Of a stretch of DNA of 64,000 nt, positions 31,531 to 39,196 are shown piece by piece. This stretch comes from Xanthobacter aminoxidans. Its GTDB lineage: Bacteria > Pseudomonadota > Alphaproteobacteria > Rhizobiales > Xanthobacteraceae. How positions within the stretch are numbered: the first letter of the stretch is position 1; every line of letters starts with the position of its first letter. The position numbers were made by a program, and so were the translations under genes. The DNA lies in contig NZ_JAMJXC010000005.1 of NCBI RefSeq assembly GCF_023571765.1, positions 248,001 to 312,000 on the forward strand, given 5' to 3'. The notes below the pieces were generated by a model. That model ran no database searches and was not told the origin of the DNA. It was given only the letters and a program-made list of their open reading frames with translations.

Positions 31531-32501
31531 GAAGTGGAAATCCTTCGGTTGCGCAGGAAAGTCGGGCGCCGGTCCCACACTTGGGCGAGGTAGAGCCCGG
31601 TGAGCAGCAGCAAGGCGAGGGCGGCCGGCAGGGGCGCGGTGTCCATGATGCCGGCGACCGGATGGGGGCGGGCCGATGCCTCGACTTCGGCGGCGAGAGT
31701 CCCGGCATCGGCCAGAGGCGCGTAGGCAAGGCCCGTCGCCTCGGTGAGATCCTTGAGATGGTCGGTGCGGACGGCGCTGAGATGTTCCTGCCCGGTCGCC
31801 TCGTCGGCGCCCCACGGCGCGTTGCGCGGGTGCCAGCCTTCGCGCTGCTCCGAGCCGGAGGGCGGCAGGCCGTGTCGGTTCTCCTGCGGCACGTCGGTCA
31901 TGGCGTAGAAGCCGATCTCCCGTCCGTCCCGGTCGAATTTGGGAATGGGGGCCGGCTCGATGCCGCCGACGCCGACGACCAAGCCGTGCACCTTGCTCGA
32001 CTCGCCGGAAAAGGCAGGCGCGCCCGAGGCTGGCAGCGGCGGCGCCTCCTGCCCGTCGGTGAAGAAAATGAGGTCGGCGTCGAGTGGCCCGGCGAGGTCG
32101 ATGGCGGAATAGAGGCCGGAATAGATGTAGCTGTCCCCCTCCCATGCCATCCGCCAGTTGAGCGCACCGATGGCACCATCGAGCGGCGCGAAGTCGGAGC
32201 AGACCTCGACCGGCTCGAACAGCAGATAGGTGCGCCGCTCGGTGAAGATACCGAGCCCCATGCGCGAGCCGCACGGCAGCCGGGCGGCGAGGCCGCTGAG
32301 AGCCCGCTTCACGGTGTCGAGCCGCGAGGCCGGGCGGCCCTCGAAGCTGTAGTCGCGCACATTCATGGAGCCGGTGATGTCCACCACCGCCAGCAGCCGG
32401 TAGGCGTCGGTTGGCCGTTGGAGCCTCGGCGCGACGATGGCAGACAGGGCCAGTAGGAATGCCGCGGCGAGGGTGAGGCTGCGGGCGTCCGGTCGCCCCA
32501 T
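31527..32501 (-). CDS. mxaL: MxaL, von Willebrand factor A-domain protein
   Basis: This 324-residue protein has membrane segments at both ends (residues 9-25 and about 293-310), with a VWA domain between them exposed to the periplasm. The metal-binding motif reads DITGSMN at residue 41, so the first Ser of DxSxS is Thr; the acidic partner is in ADLIFFTDGQEA. MxaL belongs with MxaA, C and K to the group needed for calcium insertion into methanol dehydrogenase in Methylobacterium and Paracoccus. The start overlaps the mxaK stop by one base. Confidence 0.85.
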   Translation of the reverse strand: MGRPDARSLTLAAAFLLALSAIVAPRLQRPTDAYRLLAVVDITGSMNVRDYSFEGRPASRLDTVKRALSGLAARLPCGSRMGLGIFTERRTYLLFEPVEVCSDFAPLDGAIGALNWRMAWEGDSYIYSGLYSAIDLAGPLDADLIFFTDGQEAPPLPASGAPAFSGESSKVHGLVVGVGGIEPAPIPKFDRDGREIGFYAMTDVPQENRHGLPPSGSEQREGWHPRNAPWGADEATGQEHLSAVRTDHLKDLTEATGLAYAPLADAGTLAAEVEASARPHPVAGIMDTAPLPAALALLLLTGLYLAQVWDRRPTFLRNRRISTS

Positions 32502-33073
32502 CACGGCAGTCCCTTGGGCAGGCCGGGAAGGTCGGTCCAGAGCCGCTTCGGCGTCTCCTGCGCCTCGTCCTGCTGGTCCTGCTCGATCTGCGGGAAATCG
32601 CGCACGAGGCGCATGGCGATATCGAGATTGTACTTGGCGTCCCAGAAGTCCGGCGCGCGCACCAGCGCCGCGCGATAGCCCGCCTTGGCGAGACGCACCT
32701 GCGGCACGGCGGGATCGATCTCTGTCTTCTCCAGGAACGAGATGGCGGTCGCGAGGCGGGCGTTGGCGAGATCGTAGAGTGCGGCCACCGCAAGCGGGCT
32801 GCGGTCCGCGGCGAGCCGATCCACAAGCGGCTGCGCCTCGTCCAGCCGGTCGCGGATCATGAGGAAATGCGCGCGGGCCATGAGCAGTCGATCCGGCGCA
32901 TCGAGTTCGACCGGCAGATCGCGGCCTGCAGCGAGCGCCGCGATGGTGCGGTTGGCTTTGGCATGGAGGGCCATGCGGGTTCCCGTTATGGCCAGCATTG
33001 CCAGTGCCACTGTCAACACCGCGAGGGAGGCCAGTGCGGCAATGCGGCGGAGGCCGAGGATGCGCAGCTTCAT
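32501..33073 (-). CDS. mxaK: MxaK, methanol dehydrogenase maturation protein
   Basis: This 190-residue protein has an N-terminal membrane segment (residues 11-32) and a helical periplasmic part with TPR-like features: ANRTIAALAAGRDLPVELDA, ALYDLANARLATAISFLEK and RAPDFWDAKYNLDIAMRLVR. The final part is polar with QEDQQDE-type acidic residues. The MxaK assignment follows from size, layout and place between mxaC and mxaL. It overlaps mxaC by 4 bp and mxaL by one base. Confidence 0.8.
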   Translation of the reverse strand: MKLRILGLRRIAALASLAVLTVALAMLAITGTRMALHAKANRTIAALAAGRDLPVELDAPDRLLMARAHFLMIRDRLDEAQPLVDRLAADRSPLAVAALYDLANARLATAISFLEKTEIDPAVPQVRLAKAGYRAALVRAPDFWDAKYNLDIAMRLVRDFPQIEQDQQDEAQETPKRLWTDLPGLPKGLP

Positions 33074-34113
33074 GCTGCCCTCCGCGTATCGATGCCGGGC
33101 AGGTCGGTGGCGGTACGCCGCCGGGCGCCGAGGCCGCGTTCGGCCAGGCGAGCGGCGAGCAGCAATGAGCACGCGGCGGCGGCAAGCCCATAGCAGAGCC
33201 GCGTGAGGTCGCGGCGCGGGATGCGCTCCAGATAGGGGATGGGTTGGCTCTCCTGCCGGTCGATCTCGGCGATGGCGTCGGCAACGGCCTGCGGGCTGCC
33301 GGCCTCGAAGGCGCGATAGGGCACGCCGAGGCTGGCGAGGAAGAGATTGAGGTGGCGCTCCGGCATGGCCTGCGGCGTGTCCTCGCCGGGCACGCGCGGC
33401 TTGTCGAAGATGCCGGGCGAGCCAACGGTGCGCAGGAACAGCCAATAGAGCCGCACCGGGGAGCGCTTCAGGGAATCGCGCAGCGCTGCCTGTACCCGTG
33501 GATCGATGACGGCGGCGCCGTCCGACACCAGCAGAATGGCGCGCGAGCCGCCGGAAGCGGCTGATGCGTCGAAGCTGTCGAGAGCCAGGGCGAGGCCCCG
33601 CCCCACGTCGGTCAATGCGAGGCCCGGCCGGTCGATGGCGGCCACGGCTGCGGCGACGGCCTCGTGATGGTCGGTCAGCGGCAGCACCGGGATGGGTGAC
33701 GTGGAGAAGGCGGCGATGCCGATGCGATCCCGCGGGCGGCGACCCAGAAACTCCGTGAGCAGTCGCTTGGCGGCGGCGGATTTCGATTCCTCCCCGGCGC
33801 CCGGCGCGCGATCGGCGAAGGTGTTGTCCATGCTGGCCGAGCGGTCGATGAGCAGCATCAGGTTGGCGCCGGAACCGATGCGCTCGACCTCCCGCGCCTT
33901 CAGGTTCAGCCCCGCGAGGCCGAGAACGAGGGCGCCGATGGCGAAGGTGCCGGCGAGGCGTATTCCGAGGGAAACAGCGATCGAAAGTCCGTCGCGCGGC
34001 ACCAGCGCGACCGACGGCAGTGCGGCGCCGCGCAGGGGCAACGCCCCGAGCGGGAGCAAGGCAAGCACGAGCAGAAACAGGAGCGCGGGATGATCCACAT
34101 CGAGGCCGAGCAT
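33070..34113 (-). CDS. mxaC: MxaC, von Willebrand factor A-domain protein
   Basis: This 347-residue membrane protein has two N-terminal segments (10-28, 52-70), a VWA domain with a complete DxSxS metal site (LLIDRSASMDN at residues 88-96) and a C-terminal segment near 308-325. The domain also shows RIGIAAFSTSPIPVLPLT and AILLVSDGAAVIDPR. MxaC is required for calcium insertion or assembly of active methanol dehydrogenase in studied methylotrophs. Stop and start codons are fused with the mxaA and mxaK genes. Confidence 0.86.
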   Translation of the reverse strand: MLGLDVDHPALLFLLVLALLPLGALPLRGAALPSVALVPRDGLSIAVSLGIRLAGTFAIGALVLGLAGLNLKAREVERIGSGANLMLLIDRSASMDNTFADRAPGAGEESKSAAAKRLLTEFLGRRPRDRIGIAAFSTSPIPVLPLTDHHEAVAAAVAAIDRPGLALTDVGRGLALALDSFDASAASGGSRAILLVSDGAAVIDPRVQAALRDSLKRSPVRLYWLFLRTVGSPGIFDKPRVPGEDTPQAMPERHLNLFLASLGVPYRAFEAGSPQAVADAIAEIDRQESQPIPYLERIPRRDLTRLCYGLAAAACSLLLAARLAERGLGARRRTATDLPGIDTRRAA

Positions 34114-35087
34114 CAGGCCGCCTCCTTTCGCGTTCCCTGCCCCGTGCCGCCCCGCCGCTCGACGGCGGCGAGCTTGCGGGCGAGATCGATCAGCGCTTCG
34201 GGCGGCAGCAAGGCCATGGCCGTCTCAGGCGCATCGCCGAAGAAGGCGATGCGGGAGGCCGTGAAGAAGCGGTCGATCGCCTCGGCCTCGCCTGCGAGCG
34301 CGGGTCGTAGCGCGAGGAAGCCTGGCACATCCTCGGCGAACAGCCGTTGTCCCGCGGCCTCGTCGAAGGCGCGGTGGAGGAGTTGGAGGGCGTCCTCATA
34401 GCCGAGCTGTGCATCGAGGTCGGGAAGCCGTCGCATGTGGCGCAAAGCGGTCGCAAATGGCCGGCTCCGGCCGGCGAACGGTCCCCATCCCGAGGCTGCC
34501 GCGAAGGCGAGGAGGCTTGCCGCGGCCACGGCCGCCGCAGCAGCGGCGAGTTGCGCATCCCCGGCGAGGGGATAGGGGCGGGGGCGGATATCCGGCTGCA
34601 GTGCCATGGGGTTGCCCCGCTGGCTGGCGACCAGTTCGCGCAAGGGTGAAGAGACGAAGGTCCAGGCCGGAATGGTCAGCGTCTGTCGCGCGTCGCCCTT
34701 ACGCGCGGCGAGGGGCACGGCGGGAATGTCGAGCGCGCGCGGCTCCAGAGGGGAATAGAAAGTCTGGTAGGTGAGGGTGAGGCGATAGCGCGGGGCGCCA
34801 TCTGGCGCGGTTTCCGGCTTTACGTCGAGGCGCTTCAGGTCGAGCCAGTAGGTGACGGGGCGGGGACGGGGCAGGGCGCTTTCGTCGAGCCGCCAGCCGG
34901 CATCGAGGGTTACGACCGCTTCCAGCGAAATGGTGTCGCCGATGAGATAGCCGAAGGCGCGCGGTGCGTAGAGGTCCACCCCCGCCGCGTGGGCGGGCGC
35001 ACCTGCCAGAAGCGCGCCGAAGAGCGCCAGGGCCGCCGTGCGACAGTGCCTAGCGGCCGGCAAGGAACGCGACCAGCGCATCGGCAT
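34113..35087 (-). CDS. mxaA: MxaA, methanol dehydrogenase maturation protein
   Basis: This 324-residue protein has a signal peptide ending GAPAHA before AGVDLYAPRAFGYLIGDTISL, a periplasmic beta-rich domain (VTLDAGWRLDESALPRPRPVTYWLDL), one membrane segment near residue 185-205 in an alanine-rich stretch, and a cytoplasmic helical tail. In other methylotrophs MxaA is needed for calcium incorporation into the dehydrogenase. The start overlaps the end of mxaS by 38 bp; a second ATG two codons later (35081) is possible. Confidence 0.83.
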   Translation of the reverse strand: MPMRWSRSLPAARHCRTAALALFGALLAGAPAHAAGVDLYAPRAFGYLIGDTISLEAVVTLDAGWRLDESALPRPRPVTYWLDLKRLDVKPETAPDGAPRYRLTLTYQTFYSPLEPRALDIPAVPLAARKGDARQTLTIPAWTFVSSPLRELVASQRGNPMALQPDIRPRPYPLAGDAQLAAAAAAVAAASLLAFAAASGWGPFAGRSRPFATALRHMRRLPDLDAQLGYEDALQLLHRAFDEAAGQRLFAEDVPGFLALRPALAGEAEAIDRFFTASRIAFFGDAPETAMALLPPEALIDLARKLAAVERRGGTGQGTRKEAA

Positions 35088-35922
35088 CGAACCGGTTCAC
35101 GAGGTGGAAGGGCGCGTATCCGCGCGTGACAAAGTGGGCCTCCAGGGCGGCGATCCTTGCCCGCGCCGTCGCCTGCCACCTTGCCCTCAGCCCCGGACGC
35201 ATGAACACCAGCCGCCGCCCGCCAGTCTCCGCATCGGCAACTTCCATCAGTCCCCAGGCCGGCACGTCGCCCTCGGTGCGGCTGTCGCGTAGCAGCACCG
35301 GCACCACATCGTGCCGCCACAGAGCATCGAGGGTCAGGTCGAGATCGGCCTCGGGCATGAGGAAATCGGAGACGAGAAAGACGAGGCAGCGGCGCCGCGG
35401 CAGGCGCTCCGCCGCGGTGGCGAGGCCCCTCGTGCTCGTCCCGGATGGCGTCGCGTCCGAGATGGCGGCCGCCACCTGCGCGCCGAGCCCCCGGCGTCGC
35501 GTGGCGGGAATGAAGGCATCCTCACGCAGGTCGCCACCAGCGCCGATGAGGGTGAATTCATCCCCCGTCGCGGCGGCCGAAGCTGCAAGCGTCGCGGCGA
35601 GGCGTGCGACCTCAGCGCCCGTGCCGTCGAAACCCATGGAGCCGGACAGATCGGTGAGCACCGCGACGGTCGTGGCGCGTCGTGGGGCGAAGGTGCGGAC
35701 ATGCACGCCCTCGAACGGGTCGCGCAGCGAGGCACGCAGGTCGATGCGGCGCGGGTCCGGCCGCGCCACCAGCGGCACGAGGGTGCGGAAGGTGCCGTCA
35801 CCGCCATCGCCCTGGCCCGGATGCGCGCCGGGCCGCACCCCGCGCGGGCGCCACTTGAGGCGATAAGGCACGACGTTGCCGCCGTATTCCCCTTCGGGTT
35901 CTCCGGTGGTGACGGGGCTCAT
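35050..35922 (-). CDS. mxaS: MxaS, DUF58-family protein
   Basis: This 290-residue cytoplasmic protein belongs to the DUF58 family usually encoded beside MoxR ATPases. It has the YRLKWRPRGVRPGAHPGQGDG motif near the start (conserved GxHxSxxxG-like region), then a VWA-like fold with TDLSGSMGF (DxSGS metal site) and CLVFLVSDFLMPEADLDL. MoxR-DUF58-VWA sets act as chaperone modules. It overlaps mxaR by 4 bp. Confidence 0.86.
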   Translation of the reverse strand: MSPVTTGEPEGEYGGNVVPYRLKWRPRGVRPGAHPGQGDGGDGTFRTLVPLVARPDPRRIDLRASLRDPFEGVHVRTFAPRRATTVAVLTDLSGSMGFDGTGAEVARLAATLAASAAATGDEFTLIGAGGDLREDAFIPATRRRGLGAQVAAAISDATPSGTSTRGLATAAERLPRRRCLVFLVSDFLMPEADLDLTLDALWRHDVVPVLLRDSRTEGDVPAWGLMEVADAETGGRRLVFMRPGLRARWQATARARIAALEAHFVTRGYAPFHLVNRFDADALVAFLAGR

Positions 35923-36950
35923 GGTGCTGGCACCGTGGCGAAGGCGGCGCGGCAGAGATCGGCGGAGATCTCCTCGCGCCGCATTTCATAAACCGGATCG
36001 AAGAAGATGCGATGCGCCATCACCTCCGGGAAGACGGCGCGCAGATCCTCCGGAACGATGATGGACCGCCCCTCCAGCCACGCACGCACCCGCGCGGCAC
36101 GGATGAGGTAGGACATGCCGCGCGGACTGGCACCGCCCTGAACAAGGCGATCCATCCGCACACCGGGAAGGGCGATGCCGGCTTTGTCGGGCGTGCGGAT
36201 CGCATCCCACAGCGCGATCGTATAGGCGACGATGGCGTCGCTGGCGGGGATGGTGTTCTGGATCTCGCGGGAGACCTGATCGAGGCTCCGGTAGTCGATG
36301 ATCGCCTCGGGCACTTCCGCGATCAGGAGGTCGGTGTCGTGGAAGCGCGGGTCGAACACCAGCGCGCGGCGGGCGGCGAAATCTTCCGGCGCCTTCACCT
36401 GCACTTCCATGAAGAAGCGGTCGCGGGCGGCGGCGGGCAGCTCGAAGGTCTCCTCCCGCTCCACGCGGTTGCGGTCGGCGAACACCTGGAGGAAGGGGAA
36501 GACGTATTCGCGCCCGAAGGCGGAAACGGTGCGCTCGGCCATCAGCCTGAGCAGCATGGCGTGGACCTGCGGCCGCGCCCGGTTGATCTCGTTGAAGAAG
36601 AAGACGGAGAGCTCCGGCCCCCGGCGCAGGAGCGGGCCGGGATCGACCCGTGGACGTCCGTCCTCGCCGACGCGGGCGTCATAGACGAGGTCGGCCGGCA
36701 TGAGGTCGATGGTGCCTTCAACCCGCTCATAGGAGCCGCCGATGGTGCGGGCGAGCGCGCGCAGCAGAGTGGTCTTGCCGACGCCGACGTCGCCCTCGAG
36801 CAGCACGTGGCCGCGGGCAAACACCGCGATGGTCAGGAGGCGGATGACCCGCTCCTGGCCGAGCACGATGCGCCCGACCGCCCGTTCGAAATCGAGCGCG
36901 CGGTCGCGCCACTGGGCGAGCGCGCCGTCCGGATCGGCGATGGCGTGCAT
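35919..36950 (-). CDS. mxaR: MxaR, MoxR-type AAA+ ATPase
   Basis: This 343-residue AAA+ ATPase is the founding type of the MoxR family. Walker A is LLEGDVGVGKTTLLRAL (residues 51-67), Walker B is VFFFNEINRARPQVHAMLL, sensor residues occur around FADRNRVEREETFELPAAARDRF, and the C-terminal lid contains GASPRGMSYLIRAARVRAWL. With MxaS, A, C, K and L it probably forms a chaperone module for methanol dehydrogenase maturation. It follows mxaI after a 170-bp gap that holds inverted repeats, so its level may be set apart from that of mxaFJGI. Confidence 0.92.
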   Translation of the reverse strand: MHAIADPDGALAQWRDRALDFERAVGRIVLGQERVIRLLTIAVFARGHVLLEGDVGVGKTTLLRALARTIGGSYERVEGTIDLMPADLVYDARVGEDGRPRVDPGPLLRRGPELSVFFFNEINRARPQVHAMLLRLMAERTVSAFGREYVFPFLQVFADRNRVEREETFELPAAARDRFFMEVQVKAPEDFAARRALVFDPRFHDTDLLIAEVPEAIIDYRSLDQVSREIQNTIPASDAIVAYTIALWDAIRTPDKAGIALPGVRMDRLVQGGASPRGMSYLIRAARVRAWLEGRSIIVPEDLRAVFPEVMAHRIFFDPVYEMRREEISADLCRAAFATVPAP

Positions 36951-36960
36951 CAGATGTCCC

Positions 36961-37120
36961 CTTGGCCTTGCGGCAAGAAAGGCGCAGCCGACGGGAGCGG
37001 GGGATGTTGGTCCCGCGCGGAGGTCCCGAGCGGCCGCGCCAGTTGCCCACCATCCATCGGAGGATTGCCCGGCTTCGCGGAAAGGCTCAGCCTTGCTGGT
37101 GGGGGTCGGGAAAGGCCAAG
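36961..37120. repeat. Inverted repeats filling the mxaI-mxaR gap
   Basis: The 170-bp gap is bracketed by a perfect 9-bp inverted repeat, CTTGGCCTT at 36961-36969 and AAGGCCAAG at 37112-37120; the second copy touches the mxaI stop codon. Inside each arm are short palindromes: CTTGC-g-GCAAG at 36967-36977 and AAGGCT-c-AGCCTT at 37082-37094. Together they could form a structured RNA that separates highly expressed mxaFJGI from the assembly genes. No T-tract is present. Confidence 0.55.
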
Positions 37121-37429
37121 TCAGTTGGACGGAATCTTGCTCACGTCATAGACGAACTGGCCGGTCTTCTGAAAATACTCAACGCGCTTCTTGTTGCGCG
37201 CTTCCATCTGGGTGATGGATTCGCCCTGCTTCGCCAGCTCTGCCGGGTTGTGCTTGGGGTCGTATTTGCTGCCGGCCACCTTGTCGGGATAGCCAGGCTT
37301 CGGCTCCCAGCAGTTGCCGGGCGCCTTGCAATTGGTGCCGTCATAGGCAGCGGCACCGCCGGCGGCGAGGGCCGTGACCGCGAACGCGGCAGCGGCGGCG
37401 AGCATGGGCATGCGAACCTTATGCTTCAT
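37121..37429 (-). CDS. mxaI: MxaI, methanol dehydrogenase small (beta) subunit
   Basis: This 102-residue precursor has a signal peptide cleaved after Ala28, leaving a 74-residue mature chain starting YDGTNCKAPGNCWEPKPGYP. The two cysteines (34 and 40 of the precursor) match the disulphide of known small subunits. The lysine-rich helix (ARNKKRVEYFQKTGQFVYDV) that wraps around the large subunit follows. The size and sequence fit the alpha2beta2 MxaFI enzyme. XoxF-type lanthanide enzymes lack this subunit, so its presence confirms the MxaF type. Confidence 0.95.
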   Translation of the reverse strand: MKHKVRMPMLAAAAAFAVTALAAGGAAAYDGTNCKAPGNCWEPKPGYPDKVAGSKYDPKHNPAELAKQGESITQMEARNKKRVEYFQKTGQFVYDVSKIPSN

Positions 37430-37445
37430 CTGTTGTCCTCCCTTC

Positions 37446-38048
37446 TCACTTGCTCCCGGCCGCGCTCGCGGCCGTCGCCTTGCACACCGGTGCCTTGTCG
37501 AGATCCGGCGTTTGATCTTCCTTTTCGTTGAAGCGCTTGAAGGCCGCGCGCTGGGCCGGGGTCAGCCACACCGCGTCGTTGGGATCGTCCTTGTAGAAGT
37601 GGCGCACCCAGGCCATCACCAGCAGCATCTCGTCGAGATTGAGCGCGCCGTACATGGGCCCCATCTGCCCCTGCGCGCCGCCGAAGATGGTCTCGAACAG
37701 GCCCTGATCGGTCATGTTCTTCGGGTAGGTCCAGTAGCTGTCGTTGAGGCCGGGGCCGATCTTGCCCTCGCCATAATGACCGTGGCAGCCGGAGCACATG
37801 GAGAGGAACAGATCCTTGCCCTTGGGCAGGCAGGTGGGATTCTCCACGTAGACGTTCACGCCGGTGGCGAGGAACTTCTTCACCGCTTCTGTATCGCGGC
37901 CCTCCGCGGGAGCGTCCGACAGGTCCAGTGGCTGGCCGGTCACCGTATTGGTGAAGTTGAGCGTGGCCTGCGCGGCCAGGGCGAAGCCGGACACGAACGC
38001 GACGGCGAGGAGGGCCTTGACGCCCCGCGACAGAAAACGGCTGTGCAT
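37446..38048 (-). CDS. mxaG: MxaG, cytochrome cL
   Basis: This 200-residue periplasmic c-type cytochrome accepts electrons from methanol dehydrogenase. It has a signal peptide ending at about residue 26-28, one heme motif C85-S-G-C88-H89 ([20 protein letters not shown]), and a candidate axial methionine in [19 protein letters not shown]. The C-terminal tail ([19 protein letters not shown]) is typical of cytochrome cL. It lies between mxaJ and mxaI in the usual order. Confidence 0.95.
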   Translation of the reverse strand: MHSRFLSRGVKALLAVAFVSGFALAAQATLNFTNTVTGQPLDLSDAPAEGRDTEAVKKFLATGVNVYVENPTCLPKGKDLFLSMCSGCHGHYGEGKIGPGLNDSYWTYPKNMTDQGLFETIFGGAQGQMGPMYGALNLDEMLLVMAWVRHFYKDDPNDAVWLTPAQRAAFKRFNEKEDQTPDLDKAPVCKATAASAAGSK

Positions 38049-38095
38049 TGGACCTTCCAGAAAAGTTCCGATGGAAATGACGGCTTTGGGCCGGA

Positions 38096-39055
38096 TCAGG
38101 AATTGGGCTTGAGCAGGGGTATGCCCTCGTCGGCCAGGATCTCGTCGATCTGCGGCCGCGCCTTCACCAGCGCCGCGTCGATCTCGGCGAGAAGCGCGGT
38201 GTCGCCAAGGCGAACGGCGACCGACTGGTCGTAGTGGAGGGGCATCTCGGTGCCGTCGAACTTGGTGACGGAGTTGCCGGCAAGGCTCATGCGCAGCGGC
38301 ACCTGGGACGATTTCACATAGCGGGCCACTTCCGGCGCGAAGGCGAAGGCGATGTCCGCCTCGCCATTGGCGACCTCGGAGACGACGCGCTCGCCGGGCA
38401 CCTGCACATACTGGTTTCGCGGCGAGCGGAAGTTCACCAGGCTGTAGAGGTACGCGGCATTGTCCTCATACTTGCCGAGGCGCTTCAGCACGGTCTCGCC
38501 CGGCGAGTAGAAGCGGACGACGAAGCGGTTGAGCGCCTTGACCTGCGGGTCGTTCCAGTCGGTGGCGGTGATGTTGCGGTCGGCCTTCGTCACCAGCACG
38601 TAGGACGTGCGGTAATAGGGCTTGGAGCTGAGCACCCGCGCGTCGCCGGTGTCGACGCCCATCACCACGTCGCAGAGCTTGGCGTCGAGCTGGTCGCGCA
38701 CCTGGTAGATGGCGGGCTTGGAGGTCCAGACGAAGACGGCCTTGCGTCCCATGGCCTGCGCCACCACCCCGGCGATGCGGTTCTCGAAGCCCTTGCCGTC
38801 CTTCTGCGAGAACGGGGCTTCCACCTCGGAGGCGCAGACGCGCAGGATCGAGGGATCGGGCGGAGTCGCGGCCTGCGCCGGCGCGGCCGAGCCCCCGGCG
38901 GCTGTCTGCGGCGACATCTTGCCGGATTCCGCCGTCTGGGCGATCGCTGGCACGGCGAAGAGGGCCAGTGTCCCGGCGACAAGGGCTCCGGCGACGAAAT
39001 GGCTGGTGGCGGACGTCGCGGCGTGGCGCGCGGGGGTGCTCGCAGAACAGGTCAT
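38096..39055 (-). CDS. mxaJ: MxaJ, periplasmic solute-binding-like methanol oxidation protein
   Basis: This 319-residue protein has a type II periplasmic-binding (SBP_bac_3) fold. The N-terminus is long: a hydrophobic export segment around residues 20-40, then a Pro/Ala-rich linker, then [25 protein letters not shown]. The core includes [28 protein letters not shown] and [19 protein letters not shown]. MxaJ is essential for active methanol dehydrogenase in several methylotrophs, though its exact role is unsettled. It follows mxaF after 141 bp containing a strong hairpin. Confidence 0.93.
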   Translation of the reverse strand: MTCSASTPARHAATSATSHFVAGALVAGTLALFAVPAIAQTAESGKMSPQTAAGGSAAPAQAATPPDPSILRVCASEVEAPFSQKDGKGFENRIAGVVAQAMGRKAVFVWTSKPAIYQVRDQLDAKLCDVVMGVDTGDARVLSSKPYYRTSYVLVTKADRNITATDWNDPQVKALNRFVVRFYSPGETVLKRLGKYEDNAAYLYSLVNFRSPRNQYVQVPGERVVSEVANGEADIAFAFAPEVARYVKSSQVPLRMSLAGNSVTKFDGTEMPLHYDQSVAVRLGDTALLAEIDAALVKARPQIDEILADEGIPLLKPNS

Positions 39056-39147
39056 CGGTTCGGCCTCCGTCTGGCTCGCGTCCGGTCGCGCCGTCGTTCG
39101 GCAGGCGATCAGGGTGGCGATGGATGCGCTTGTGGCGAAAGAAGAAA

Positions 39148-39176
39148 CCGGCCGCCGCCGAGGTGACGGCGGCCGG
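39148..39176 (-). terminator. Hairpin with T-rich tail between mxaF and mxaJ (likely attenuator or mRNA stabiliser)
   Basis: A perfect 10-bp stem CCGGCCGCCG/CGGCGGCCGG (39148-39157 and 39167-39176) with a 9-nt loop lies 20 nt after the mxaF stop. On the mxa strand it is followed by TTTCTTCTTTC, close to an intrinsic terminator. mxaJ, G and I follow on the same strand, so a partial terminator or 3' stabilising stem that leaves mxaF mRNA in excess is likely. Confidence 0.7.
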
Positions 39177-39196
39177 CAAGGGGCGGTTGTCGGAGG

